A stretch of 64,000 nucleotides of DNA from Bryobacteraceae bacterium (GCA_019748195.1 JAIEPW010000054.1:1-64000), one strand, 5' to 3'; counted from the first letter of the stretch, positions 18,902 through 29,403 are shown. Program-made: numbers and translations. The notes: generated by a model not told the origin, from the sequence alone.

Positions 18902-21900
18902 CCGGAGACGCCGGAAACGGATGTAAAAGTACTGGAAGCACTAGAACTCTCAATTTCGTCAGCCGGCTGGTCGCGATGCGTTTGGAGAGCGCTCCGTAAC
19001 AACGACGCAAGTACGGCTGCGCGTGGATTACGAATGATGGCGCCGTGATGACCCGGGACGTCAATCACTTTCAACTTTGGCAGATAAGGCTGCCACCCGT
19101 TGGTCGGGTCCGGTGCGGCGTTCCGGGGTTGATCCGTCGCCCGGAACAGGATGACCGGAGCGTCCAGGGGCGCGGGACGATAGAGTTCAGCGGCGCGAAT
19201 CCCGCCTTCCTGGAGCCTGACCAAGTGCGCCGGAACGTCAATCCCAAGCCCGGCGGAGTAATCCTCGCCGGTCAAAGCAAACTGCCGGCGGAGGGCCGGG
19301 GATAATCGCATCCACCGCCAACGATCTTGAAGCGAACGTCGGCCTCGCAGCATGGAACGCCGGAACATCTTGACGGCGTTCGCTGCAACCCGCTGCAGGT
19401 AGGCCCGCCGATCTTCGGGTTCCAACAGCCGGAGGTTCGTGGAGTGCAACGACAGGCGGAACAACCACCGGTTCCAGACGCGGCGGATGCGGCCCACGGT
19501 CCGCAGTTGCCGGGGATAACCTGGGCCAAAAGTGTCAAAGAGGGCCACGACGCCCACGCGTTGCCCCGCGGCAATCAACTGCTGCGCCATCTCGTAGGCC
19601 ACTAGTCCGCCGAATGAGGACCCACCCATGTAATAGGGCCCCTCGGGCTGGAACTCACGCAACTCATCCAGGTAGTGAGCGGCCATGGCCTCCACGCTGG
19701 ACAGCATCGGCTGCTTCCCGTCCAGTCCCCGCGCCTGGAAACCGTAGACGGGCTGATTGTTCCCGAGATGCCTTGCCAGATCGGCGTACTCTACCACCGT
19801 CCCGCCCATGCCGTGAATGCAGTAGAGGGGCGGGAGCGATCCTTCGGGCTGGATGGGCACGAGCGCGGACCAAACGGGTGGCGGAGCTTCGCCGCCAAGC
19901 TCGGTCGCCAGCGACTCGACCGTCGGGTTTTCGAACAGCCTTGACAACGGCAACTCTCTGCCTGTGACTTTCTTGAGCTGCGAGAACAGCCGGATCGCGA
20001 GCAGGGAGTGGCCGCCCAGGCTGAAGAAGTTTTCTCGCACCGAGACTTTCTCAACGCCGAGTAATGCGCTCCAGATTCCGGCGATCTGTTCCTCCAGCGG
20101 ATTTCGGGGAGCTATGTACGCTTCCGAGGATTGCTCACCTCGGGTGGCCTGGCTTAACTGCACTGAGATTGTTCGCTCCAGCCTCTCCAGGTCGATGGAA
20201 CTGACGATGATCTTGCGCAAACCGGCCCGCAGGGCTCTTTCGAAAGCAGCGCCGCCCATCGCGGGCGGAATACCGGCGGTGCGCGCGAGGGCGATCAAGC
20301 CCGTCTCTACTTCCGGCGAGGTGCTCTGGCCCACCGAATTCGGATCCACCCGGCGATAGGCAAGGCGCTGAAACTCCACTAGAACCTTCCCGCTCTCGTC
20401 CATCACGCGGATGTCGAACTCCGCGAGTTCGGGCGATGCGTTGCGGCACTCGGCGTAACCGAACAACTTTGCCGGCAGCCTGCCGTCAATCCGTACCTTG
20501 CGAAACGACATGGGAACGTACAGCCCGTCCGACTGCTCGTACCCCCGGATGAGTGGGAGGCAGAACCCGGTAGCGGCGTCGAGCAGGGCGGGGTGGAGTT
20601 CGTAAACGTCGAGATCGCCGAAAAATCCAGGATCAAGCTCGATTCTTGCGAAGATCATGCTGTCGCCGAGACGAGTTTGATGGATGCAGCGCCAGCGGGG
20701 ACCGAACTCGATGAAGCGTTCCTGGCGCGTCTTCAACTGGCCTCTCTGGAAATCGACCTCCCCCATGCGGCAGCGCCTTGAAATATCGGCCAGCGAGTAC
20801 TGAAGAGGAGGTCTGGAGCGCGGAAGGCGAAGCGTGCCCTGAAAATGAAGCTGACCTCCGGTCTCCGCCCCGCCCCAGCTTTGGATGCTTACGCGGAATT
20901 CTCCGGAAGGTTCGTGATCGAGCGCGGTCCGAACCAAGCGAGAGGCGTCCCGGGTCATCATCAGCGGCGCCCGCCACTGTCCATCCTCCAGTTCGATGGG
21001 CTTTCCGCCGGCGAGTGTAGCCGAAGCTGCGCGGATCATTTCCAGGCACGCCATGCCCGGGAGCACTGCGCGGCCGCCCGATAGTTGATGCTCTTCGAGG
21101 GGCCACAATCCGCCGACTGAAAACACCTGTTCGGCCGACACGTGTTCACCCACTGCCTGCACCGTTCCTGCCAGAGGGTGGCCGGAGGGCGGGTGGAGCG
21201 GCGCGCCGGCATGCGGTGTCGCGGTCATCCCTACTCCCTTCCAAGCGCCCCAATTGATGGAAACCACCGGAAATGGCAGCGTGCTGGACAGGGCGAACGC
21301 ATTCAGGAAGGCGTTCGCGGCGGCGTAATCGACCTGACCGCCCGGACCCAGATCGGCGCTGGTGGAAGCAAACAACGCAAGGAAATCCAGTGGCAGGTTC
21401 GCCACCGCATCCGCCACCAGAAGCGTTCCGGCGACCTTGGGCTTTAGTACCGCGGAAGCGGCGGAGATCGTTTTCAGAAGAATCGGCTGATCGTTCATCA
21501 CGCCGGCCGCGTGAATGACGCCGTGCAGCTTTCCGAACCGCTGGAGAGTGAACGCAATGGCGCGCTCCAGCGCGGCCCGGTCGGCTACGTCACCGCGGAC
21601 TACTTCCACTTCCCCTGTATCGCCGGCAAGGTCCCGAATGCGGTCCGCGGTGTGCGGAGCATCCAAGCCACGGCTGAGGAGCACCAGGCGAGCCCGGTAA
21701 TGCCGTGTCAGATGCTTAGCTATCGCCATGCCTACCCCGCCGGTTCCGCCCGTGATCAGGTAAACGCCTTCGTACCGGACGGAGACGCCGTTTTCAGGAA
21801 GTTCTCCCGCGCTCACGAGGCGCGGGCGATAACGCCTGCCCGCGCGCAAGGCCACGGTGCCGGAGACGGGGTTGGGATGGGCGCACTCGGCCGCCACGAG

Positions 21901-24900
21901 AAGCGGATCCCATTCGTCCAGATCCAGCGTTCGGCAACACCAGTTGGGGAACTCCCGCGCGGCCACCTTCATCACGGCTTCCGACATCGCCCCGTGAGGA
22001 TTCTCTGGGCGGCTACCCGCGGCGTCGTGGACCAGCACCGTTGCGGTGACCAACTGGAGTCGATGGTCCTGTAGCTCCGACCCGAAGGACTGCAAAAGGA
22101 CGAGCCACGAATGAAACGCCGTCTGCTCGGGGTCGGGGCCCGGGGCGACGTTCCAGGCGTGAACGATGCCGGTCACGGGGGAGCGCTTCAGGCTGGCGGC
22201 GAGCACCAGATCCCAGTCGGCGCGTGATACCGGATCACACTCCAGCAGATCCGGCCGAATCTGCCGGTATCCCGAACCGGGGACCACGCGCGTGACCATG
22301 GCTCCTTGCGCGGCAAGACAACCGGCGAGCGCCTCGTCCGCTCCGAAGAGCAGCCAATGCCGGCCAGCCACGTCAGTCTCCCTGGCGGGTGAGGGCAGCT
22401 CTTCCCATACCTGTTTCGAGCACCAATCCGACTCCGCCAGACGTCCGCCGGCAATCTGCCGCTGTTCGCTTCGACCGAACGTTGTGGATTCGCGGTCGAT
22501 CCAAAAGCGCTGGTGTTCAAAGTGGTAACCGGGCAGAGGTATTCGCAACCGGTACTCGTCTCCGTGCATGGCGCGCCAGTCCACAGAGGCGCCGAGGCAC
22601 CAGAGTTGGGCTAGCGAACACAACAAGTGTCGATGCTCCGAGGAGGAATCCTGCGCCCGTGGCAGGGACGATAAGATGGCCTTCGCATTCGCGCCCTGGT
22701 GGGTGCGGGCCAGGGCGGTCAGCGTCTGGCCTGGTCCCACCTCCAGGAAGGCCAGGGGACCCGTCTCCAGCGCAGTGCGCAAGCACGCGGAGAATCGCAC
22801 GGTCCCGCGGAGATGCCGGACCCAATACTCAGGACGGGTGACAGCCTCCGCATCCGCCCAGCCTCCGGTGACGTTGGAAAGAAAAGGCTCCGCAGGGCGC
22901 GAGAAACTCAGCCGGGCAACCAAATCCTGGAACTCCTCCAGGATGGGCTCCAGCATCGCCGAGTGTGCTGCTACCTGTATGCGAACCCGCCGGCAATCGA
23001 CGCCGCGAGACGCGAGGCGCTCTTGCAGTTCGGTGATATCCGCCTCCGGCCCGGAGGCGACGCTCAGTTCGTTTCCATTCTCCGCGGCTACGGAGACGCT
23101 ATCCTTCAGCAGCGTCCGGAGGTCCGCGGACGGGAGGTTCACGCTAAGCATCGCGCCCGGTGGCAATGTCTCGAAAAGACGGCCGCGGCAATGCACCAGT
23201 GCCAGCGCGGATTCGAGATCGAAGACGCCCGCAAGGCATGCGGCCACGTATTCTCCCAAGCTGTGTCCCAGCATCATCGCGGGTTGGATTCCCCACGAAC
23301 GCCAGAGTTGAGCCAGCGCGAATTCGACAGCGAACAGCGCGGGCAATCCGAGGGAAGCGCGTTCCAGCGCGCTGTCGGACGTGTCGCTCCGGAACATGGG
23401 GAGAAACAGATCCAGCCCCGTGGCGCTGCGCATCTTGACGCGACAGTCTTCGAGCGCCTTGCGGAAAACAGGCTCGCGCTCATAGAGTTCACGACCCATC
23501 GCGGCGTGTTGAGCGCCCCCGCCGGGGAACAGAAAGGCAGTCCTCAGCGGCTCCTCGCCGGCGACGCCGTAGACGGTCATGCCCTGGCCATCGAAGGCCC
23601 GGCTCGCTTCCAGGCAGTCGGAGGCGACGGCGACGCGACGGAACGCGAACCCGCGCCGCCCCGTCTGCAGCGTGAAGGCGGCATCGGCGAGATTTGGATC
23701 TTCTTGCCGGAGAAAGCCGGCCAGGGTCGCGGACATACGGTCCAACGCCGTGGCGCTTCGGGCGGAAACAGGCAGGAGCTGAAGCGGCCGGCGGGATGGC
23801 TTGGAGTCGGGCGCGAAACCCTCCTCCACCACCACGTGCGCGTTCGTGCCGCCCACTCCCAAAGAACTCACTCCCGCCCGGAGTGGTGCCGGGCCGTCCC
23901 AGCAACGCAGCTCGGAGCTTACGAAAAACGGAGTCTCCGCGAACCGGATCAAGGGATTGGGCTGGTTGAAATGCCGCGTTCCGGGAAGTTGCCGGTGGCG
24001 CATGCTGAGCACCACCTTGATGAGGCCGGCGACGCCGGCGGCGACATCCATGTGGCCGAGATTGGATTTCAGGGATCCGAGGGCGCAAAAGCTGGTGGCG
24101 GAAGTCCACTCGCGGAACGCTTTCGTAAGTGCGAGCACTTCAATCGGATCGCCCACTGGAGTGCCGGTGCCATGCGCTTCCACGTATGAAACCGAGGATG
24201 CATCGAGATCGGCGACTGCGATTGCCTCGGCGATGGCCTTCGACTGACCCTCCACGCCGGGCGCGAGGTAGCCGGCTTTCCCTGCGCCGTCGTTGTTGAC
24301 CGCGGAGCCGCGGATGATGCCGTGAATGTAGTCTCCGTCCCGGATGGCGTCCGCGAGGCGGCGGAGCACCACCACCCCAGCGCCGCTGGAGAAAACGGTG
24401 CCGGAAGAATTTGCGTCGAACGGCCGGCAATGCCCATCCCGTGAGAGAATTTCCCCCTCCAGGTAGAGGTATCCCAGTCCATGCGGGATCTCGATACTGA
24501 CGCCGCCCGCCAGCGCCATGTCGCATTCCCCGGCCACCAGGCTTTGACATGCCATGTGCGTGGCCACCAGCGAGGTGGAACAGGCTGTTTGTACGGACAC
24601 GCTCGGACCCGTCAGATCGAATTCATAGGAAACCCGGCTGGCCAGGAAGTCCTTGTCGTTCCCTGTATGCCTGATCAGGAACAAGCCGACGTCGCGGATC
24701 AGCTTGTCGTTCGCCATCAGATTGCGCATCATGTAGGCGTTCATGCCGCATCCGGCGAACACGCCGATGGATCCAGGGAAGGCGGCGGGGTCGCATGCGG
24801 CGTGTTCCAGGGCCTCCCAGCTCACTTCGAGGAATTGCCGGTGCTGCGGGTCCATAATGGCCGCTTCTCGTGGGCTCATGCCGAAGAAGGCGGCGTCGAA

Positions 24901-25137
24901 TTGGTCGAAACCGTCCAGTATCGCCGATGCCGGCACAAATGCAGGATCGGCCAACAACTCCGCCGGGACCCCGCGCGCCGCGAGTTCCTCCGGCGAAAAG
25001 AAGGAGATGGCTTCCCTCCCGTCGCGAAGCAGGCTCCACAGCGCGCCGGTATCGGGAGCCCCCGGGAATCGGCCGGCGAAACCCACGATGGCGATATCGC
25101 CGGCGCGAACTTCGTATGTTTGACGCGAGCGTTCCAT
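18898..25137 (-). CDS. Type I PKS module with terminal thioesterase: KS-AT-KR-DH-ACP-TE
   Basis: The protein has 2079 residues. KS (about 14-440) has Cys186 and His322/His362. AT (about 530-830) has Ser626 in GHSLGEY and a VAAH motif (722-725) in place of HAFH or YASH, so its extender unit is unclear. KR (about 900-1310) has GGTGGVG at 1130-1136 and Ser1258/Tyr1271. DH (about 1340-1600) has His1350 and Asp1520. The carrier domain has Ser1711 in LGGHS. TE (about 1765-2079) has Ser1841 in GSSFGG, Asp1868 and a HisHis pair at 2030-2031. DH after KR is the reverse of the usual cis-AT order. The DH motif has one extra residue (H-x3-G-x5-P), and the usual Gln/His after the catalytic Asp is Gly. ATG at 25137 follows the monooxygenase-NRPS stop by 3 bases, so that protein is the natural upstream partner. 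The TE resembles those of the NRPS genes at 2834 and 30556. Confidence 0.93.
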   Translation of the reverse strand: MERSRQTYEVRAGDIAIVGFAGRFPGAPDTGALWSLLRDGREAISFFSPEELAARGVPAELLADPAFVPASAILDGFDQFDAAFFGMSPREAAIMDPQHRQFLEVSWEALEHAACDPAAFPGSIGVFAGCGMNAYMMRNLMANDKLIRDVGLFLIRHTGNDKDFLASRVSYEFDLTGPSVSVQTACSTSLVATHMACQSLVAGECDMALAGGVSIEIPHGLGYLYLEGEILSRDGHCRPFDANSSGTVFSSGAGVVVLRRLADAIRDGDYIHGIIRGSAVNNDGAGKAGYLAPGVEGQSKAIAEAIAVADLDASSVSYVEAHGTGTPVGDPIEVLALTKAFREWTSATSFCALGSLKSNLGHMDVAAGVAGLIKVVLSMRHRQLPGTRHFNQPNPLIRFAETPFFVSSELRCWDGPAPLRAGVSSLGVGGTNAHVVVEEGFAPDSKPSRRPLQLLPVSARSATALDRMSATLAGFLRQEDPNLADAAFTLQTGRRGFAFRRVAVASDCLEASRAFDGQGMTVYGVAGEEPLRTAFLFPGGGAQHAAMGRELYEREPVFRKALEDCRVKMRSATGLDLFLPMFRSDTSDSALERASLGLPALFAVEFALAQLWRSWGIQPAMMLGHSLGEYVAACLAGVFDLESALALVHCRGRLFETLPPGAMLSVNLPSADLRTLLKDSVSVAAENGNELSVASGPEADITELQERLASRGVDCRRVRIQVAAHSAMLEPILEEFQDLVARLSFSRPAEPFLSNVTGGWADAEAVTRPEYWVRHLRGTVRFSACLRTALETGPLAFLEVGPGQTLTALARTHQGANAKAILSSLPRAQDSSSEHRHLLCSLAQLWCLGASVDWRAMHGDEYRLRIPLPGYHFEHQRFWIDRESTTFGRSEQRQIAGGRLAESDWCSKQVWEELPSPARETDVAGRHWLLFGADEALAGCLAAQGAMVTRVVPGSGYRQIRPDLLECDPVSRADWDLVLAASLKRSPVTGIVHAWNVAPGPDPEQTAFHSWLVLLQSFGSELQDHRLQLVTATVLVHDAAGSRPENPHGAMSEAVMKVAAREFPNWCCRTLDLDEWDPLLVAAECAHPNPVSGTVALRAGRRYRPRLVSAGELPENGVSVRYEGVYLITGGTGGVGMAIAKHLTRHYRARLVLLSRGLDAPHTADRIRDLAGDTGEVEVVRGDVADRAALERAIAFTLQRFGKLHGVIHAAGVMNDQPILLKTISAASAVLKPKVAGTLLVADAVANLPLDFLALFASTSADLGPGGQVDYAAANAFLNAFALSSTLPFPVVSINWGAWKGVGMTATPHAGAPLHPPSGHPLAGTVQAVGEHVSAEQVFSVGGLWPLEEHQLSGGRAVLPGMACLEMIRAASATLAGGKPIELEDGQWRAPLMMTRDASRLVRTALDHEPSGEFRVSIQSWGGAETGGQLHFQGTLRLPRSRPPLQYSLADISRRCRMGEVDFQRGQLKTRQERFIEFGPRWRCIHQTRLGDSMIFARIELDPGFFGDLDVYELHPALLDAATGFCLPLIRGYEQSDGLYVPMSFRKVRIDGRLPAKLFGYAECRNASPELAEFDIRVMDESGKVLVEFQRLAYRRVDPNSVGQSTSPEVETGLIALARTAGIPPAMGGAAFERALRAGLRKIIVSSIDLERLERTISVQLSQATRGEQSSEAYIAPRNPLEEQIAGIWSALLGVEKVSVRENFFSLGGHSLLAIRLFSQLKKVTGRELPLSRLFENPTVESLATELGGEAPPPVWSALVPIQPEGSLPPLYCIHGMGGTVVEYADLARHLGNNQPVYGFQARGLDGKQPMLSSVEAMAAHYLDELREFQPEGPYYMGGSSFGGLVAYEMAQQLIAAGQRVGVVALFDTFGPGYPRQLRTVGRIRRVWNRWLFRLSLHSTNLRLLEPEDRRAYLQRVAANAVKMFRRSMLRGRRSLQDRWRWMRLSPALRRQFALTGEDYSAGLGIDVPAHLVRLQEGGIRAAELYRPAPLDAPVILFRATDQPRNAAPDPTNGWQPYLPKLKVIDVPGHHGAIIRNPRAAVLASLLRSALQTHRDQPADEIESSSASSTFTSVSGVSG

Positions 25138-25140
25138 TTC

Positions 25141-28100
25141 TTACGAGCTACGCCCGGTCCTTTCTCCCAGGGCGCGGCGGCGCGCGGAGGCGCGGTCGAC
25201 CCCGGCCGCAGCCGCAGCGGCACGCTTGGGTGGCGTCCCCGTGGAAAGATGAACCGAGAGGCGCTGCACAGTGGGGTGGGCGAACAGGTCGAGCACGTTG
25301 ATGTCACGATCCAATGCCTTGCCGATCTTGCCCGCGAGGCGGACCATCAGCAGGGAGTGAGCGCCCAAATCGAAGAAGTTGTCCGTGATGGAGATACGCT
25401 CCAACCCCAGTTCCGAACGGATCAGCTCGGCGATGGTTTTTTCGACCGGCGCGGAAGGAGCCTGATGGTGCGTGGCCACTTGCGGAGGCGAAGCCTTGGG
25501 CCGGGGAAGCGACTTTCTATCGAGCTTGCCATTCGGTGTTAGCGGAAGATCGGCAAGGGGGGTGAGGTAAGTAGGCACCATGGCTTCCGGCAGTACCGAC
25601 CTCAGGAAAGCGCGGAGTTCTTCTCCCGGGATTGTCTTGTCCGCCGGAACATAGTAAGCCGCTAGACTATCCTCCGAGTCGCCGTTGCGGACAGCGACCG
25701 CCGCGGCCTCCCGAACGCCTTCGTGGCGCAGAAGTGCGGCTTCCACCTCCGCGATCTCAATTCTGTGACCGCGGATCTTTACCTGCTGATCCAACCGGCC
25801 GAGAAATTCCAGATTCCCGTCAGGCCGCAGCCGGACGCGGTCCCCCGTCCGGTAAAGGCGTCCGGCGAGCGGAAGCTCCGGCAGGGTTACGAAGCGATCC
25901 GCGGTGAGCGCGGGAAGCCCCCAATATCCGCGGGCAACGCCGCGCCCGCCGATGGCAAGTTCGCCGGAGACGCCCGGGGGAACCAGTTGTCCCCGTTCGT
26001 CCACCACGCAGGTAAACGTGTTGGAGAGCGGCTTGCCGATGCTCACGTCACCGCCGGTCACCGGCGCGGTTGTCGACCAGATCGTGGTTTCGGTGGGTCC
26101 ATACATATTGTGGACCTCCGGGCCGCCCAAAGCGGCTAGTCGGGTGGCGAGGTCCTCGGGCAGCGCCTCTCCGCCAACCAGGAGGACGCGAAGGGATCGA
26201 AGCGCCTCAGCACCTCCGGGTTCGGCGAGCACCATTCTGAGGAGTGACGGAGTGCATTGAAAATGGGTGACGCCATACCGCCGCAGGGCGGAAGCGACAG
26301 AGATGTTCGGTCGCGGGGCGCTGGAAGCCTGCATGCGATCTTTCAACTCTCGCAGCTTCTCCAAGGATTCGACGACCTTTTCGATAGGCACGCCGAAGTC
26401 GATCAGACAAGCGATTTCGTCAACGCCGAGTGACTGCAGTTGCGCCACCATCTCCCGGCAATCTTCCACGGAACCGAACAACCCGCTGGTTTCGAAGTAA
26501 CGGTTGAAGGCGAACTCAACCGCCGCTTCGATTTCCTCCTCGGTATAGGTCCCGCCCGGAGCGCCATCGGTCTTGCGGAATGTGGGGAACTCCCAGGAGG
26601 AGTTCCGGATGAGATCAATGGAGGTCCGCAGATAGGCGCAGAAGGGCTCGCGGACCTGCTCCCGGACCTGATCCATGGAGTCTCCCAGGAAGGTGTGGAG
26701 CATGAGGGTGACCTCGCCCGGGAACGAGCCGCAGGCAGCCCGGTACGTCTGGATTTTGCTTCCCAGCTCGTCGATCCGCTGGCCCAGAAGGTGGGTGAGG
26801 AGATTGGCCCGGCGTTCGCCCGCCAGCCGCATGGTATCCGGACTTCCAGCAGCGGTGATCCAGACCGGCAGTTCGGGTTGAACCGGCCTCGGCAGGATCC
26901 TGACCGACGTGAGCTGCCCTTTGCCGTTCGGGAGTTCCACGCTCTCCCCCCGCCAGAGCCGCCGCAAGACTTCCATCTCCGAGAACAACAGCTTCTTGGC
27001 AGAGGCGAAGCGATCGGGAGCGAGAACGAAGTCGTTTGGCTGCCACCCCGAGGCGAGCGAAACTCCTACCCGCCCGCCCGAGAGATTGTCGACCATCGAC
27101 CACTCCTCAGCGACGCGTAGGGTGGAATGGAGTGGCAGAACCACGCTGCCCGCCCGGATCTTAACCCGGCGGGTGACCGCCGCGATCGCCGCCGCCGTTA
27201 CGGACGGATTCGGGAACAGACCGCCGAAGGCATGGAAGTGACGTTCGGGAGTCCACACGGCGTGGAACCCGTGCATGTCGGCAAAGCGTGCCCCCTCCAT
27301 CAGGAGCCGGTACTTCTCACTCCCGGATCCGGACCCGTCCCCCGAGAAGTAGAACAGGCTGAAAGCAGGTCCGCTCCGGGAGCTTGCGGACCGCACACGC
27401 GACCCGGCGGCGCCACCGTGCAGGACGACATGGAAACCGCGGACCAGCGTCCAGAACAACTCGAGAATCGAGATATCGAAGGAAAAGCTGGTGGCCGAAA
27501 GAAACGTACCGCCCGGTAAAGGACGAAGGCGTTCGGTTAGCGCGTCAAAGAAGCTTACGAGCTGCCCGTGCTCGATCATGACGCCCTTGGGCCGCCCGGT
27601 GGAGCCGGAAGTGTAGATCACGTACGCCAGGCTGCCCGGTCCGGTGTCGCGCTCCGGCTTGGAAACCGGCGCCCCCGACCACGTCGATTCGCGGTACAAG
27701 AGTACCGGCACGGCAACCTCGCCGGGGGCATCCGGGTGATCGGAAATCAGGAGCTTGGCATCGCAATCCTGAAGCGTGTAAGCCAAGCGGGGAGTCGGAT
27801 AGGACGGATCGAGAGGTACGTACGCGGCGCCCGCTTTCCAGACCGCGAGCGCACTGATGACGAAGCTGGCGGAACGATCCAGGCAAAGTGCCACCCGATC
27901 CTCCGAGCCGATGCCCAGAGTCCGCATCCAATGAGCGAGGCGGTTGGCGGCCTCATCCAGTTCCCGGTAGGTCCAGACTTGATCTCCGGACGTGACAGCA
28001 GGAGCGTCCGGCGTGAGAGCGGCTTGCGCTTCCCATTGATCGCAAGCGGTACCCATCGGAAACGCCAGAGGCGCAAGCTGGCGGACGATGCTATCCCGTT

Positions 28101-29403
28101 CTTCGGGAAGCAGGATGGACAGGTCACCGACGGCGGAATCTCGCGAATTGGTGAAGGCTTGCAGGATGGCGCGGAAGCGATCCAATATCCGCGAGGCGGC
28201 GCCTGCATCGAAGCGCGCGGAATCGTAGACGAGCTTCAATCGCATTTCCGGGTCGCCGTAGGCGTACAGAGTCAATGGCAATCCCGTGCGTTCCGTGAGC
28301 TCAAATCGCCGGTGGCTCCAGGCACTGCTCCCTGATCGAAGCTCCTGTTGAAGCGACTGGTTGTCATACATCACCAGGGAATGAAACAAACCTCTCCGCG
28401 CGCCTGTGGCTGGGACGCATGCCTGGATGCGGGATAACGGCAGCCTTTCATGCCGCGCCATGTCGATCTGGATGCGGCGCACCGCGCGGAGAAACTGCGA
28501 AACCGGCTGTTGCGGAGGAACTGAAATCACGAACGGGAGCGTGCGGATGAACACCCCGACGTCAGACCGGTTGGTTTCATCGCGCCCGCTTCGAACGGTG
28601 CCAAACAGAACCTGCTCGCGTCCTGACATCCGTGCCAGCAGAACGCTCCATGCCGCAAGCACAACCGAGCTAAGCGTCGCCTCACAGCGGTGAGCCATGA
28701 TTCGAAGCCCTGCTGTGATGGACTCGTCCAGCACCGCGTCCACGAAACCGAACGTAGGTCCCTCGGCGGGGGCCTTCCGCAACTCGAGGCCATCGAGCGG
28801 GGTGGGCGTTTCGAACCCGGAAAGCTGTGCGCGCCAGAACTCCTCGGCTTCCGGGAATCCGGCCAAGTCTTCGGTGGGCTGGGGAAGGTCCATCACCGGC
28901 GCCTGGACTGCCGGGATCCCATCGGAGTAAACCCGGAAGACCTCCTTCAGGACGGTGGCGAATGCGCGCCCGTCGACAAGGAGATGATGGAAGGTCCAGA
29001 CTGTCCGGTGGGATTCCGGTCCCATTCGGAAGAGCGCAACTCGAATGGGAGGAGCCGCTTCCAATTCGAATCCTTGGCGACGGTCCTCCGCACGCCACGA
29101 CTCGAATCTCTCTTCCTGTTCCGGGCCTGCAAGGGCGCTCCAGTCTTCGAAGCGGAAGGGCACCGAGAAGTCTTCGCAAACCTCCAGTTCCGGGACCGCC
29201 GTGCGTTGGAACGCAAACCGGCATCTGAGCGCCGGGTAACGCCGCACCGTGTGTTCCCAGGCGGCCCGGTAACGATCCGGGTTGATGTCCTCCGCCAGCC
29301 AGCCCGTGATCTGCTCCAGGCTCACGTCAGCGGCGCCGGCCAGGTAGTCGAACAGCAGTCCCTCCTGGACTGAGCTCAGCGAATAGCGATGAAGTTTGTG
29401 CAT
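25141..29403 (-). CDS. NRPS module C-A-PCP with a luciferase-like flavin monooxygenase embedded in the A domain
   Basis: The protein has 1420 residues. C (about 5-430) has an intact-looking HHLLVDG at 139-145. The A domain starts near 450 and is split. After FDISILELF (A4) a luciferase-like monooxygenase of the NRPS/PKS-associated type fills about 678-1020 (SLFYFSGDG, GFHAVWTPERHFH, GGRVGVSLASGW, PVWITAAGSP). The A domain then resumes at about 1030 and continues through YGPTETT, YRTGD and NGKLDRK. The PCP has Ser1350 in LGAHS. The hand-read specificity string is DILQLGMIWK, a glycine-type code. An oxidised or cleaved glycine is therefore likely, by analogy with glycine A domains carrying inserted monooxygenases in myxobacterial lines (MtaG/MelG, from memory). 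There is no TE; the PKS gene 3 bases downstream probably accepts the product. Confidence 0.93.
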   Translation of the reverse strand: MHKLHRYSLSSVQEGLLFDYLAGAADVSLEQITGWLAEDINPDRYRAAWEHTVRRYPALRCRFAFQRTAVPELEVCEDFSVPFRFEDWSALAGPEQEERFESWRAEDRRQGFELEAAPPIRVALFRMGPESHRTVWTFHHLLVDGRAFATVLKEVFRVYSDGIPAVQAPVMDLPQPTEDLAGFPEAEEFWRAQLSGFETPTPLDGLELRKAPAEGPTFGFVDAVLDESITAGLRIMAHRCEATLSSVVLAAWSVLLARMSGREQVLFGTVRSGRDETNRSDVGVFIRTLPFVISVPPQQPVSQFLRAVRRIQIDMARHERLPLSRIQACVPATGARRGLFHSLVMYDNQSLQQELRSGSSAWSHRRFELTERTGLPLTLYAYGDPEMRLKLVYDSARFDAGAASRILDRFRAILQAFTNSRDSAVGDLSILLPEERDSIVRQLAPLAFPMGTACDQWEAQAALTPDAPAVTSGDQVWTYRELDEAANRLAHWMRTLGIGSEDRVALCLDRSASFVISALAVWKAGAAYVPLDPSYPTPRLAYTLQDCDAKLLISDHPDAPGEVAVPVLLYRESTWSGAPVSKPERDTGPGSLAYVIYTSGSTGRPKGVMIEHGQLVSFFDALTERLRPLPGGTFLSATSFSFDISILELFWTLVRGFHVVLHGGAAGSRVRSASSRSGPAFSLFYFSGDGSGSGSEKYRLLMEGARFADMHGFHAVWTPERHFHAFGGLFPNPSVTAAAIAAVTRRVKIRAGSVVLPLHSTLRVAEEWSMVDNLSGGRVGVSLASGWQPNDFVLAPDRFASAKKLLFSEMEVLRRLWRGESVELPNGKGQLTSVRILPRPVQPELPVWITAAGSPDTMRLAGERRANLLTHLLGQRIDELGSKIQTYRAACGSFPGEVTLMLHTFLGDSMDQVREQVREPFCAYLRTSIDLIRNSSWEFPTFRKTDGAPGGTYTEEEIEAAVEFAFNRYFETSGLFGSVEDCREMVAQLQSLGVDEIACLIDFGVPIEKVVESLEKLRELKDRMQASSAPRPNISVASALRRYGVTHFQCTPSLLRMVLAEPGGAEALRSLRVLLVGGEALPEDLATRLAALGGPEVHNMYGPTETTIWSTTAPVTGGDVSIGKPLSNTFTCVVDERGQLVPPGVSGELAIGGRGVARGYWGLPALTADRFVTLPELPLAGRLYRTGDRVRLRPDGNLEFLGRLDQQVKIRGHRIEIAEVEAALLRHEGVREAAAVAVRNGDSEDSLAAYYVPADKTIPGEELRAFLRSVLPEAMVPTYLTPLADLPLTPNGKLDRKSLPRPKASPPQVATHHQAPSAPVEKTIAELIRSELGLERISITDNFFDLGAHSLLMVRLAGKIGKALDRDINVLDLFAHPTVQRLSVHLSTGTPPKRAAAAAAGVDRASARRRALGERTGRSS

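Noticed and set aside
22699-24189. Long plus-strand open frame (496 codons) opposite the PKS gene
   Set aside because: It lies wholly antisense to conserved KS and AT sequence, shows no domain motifs, and follows from GC-rich codon usage on the real strand.
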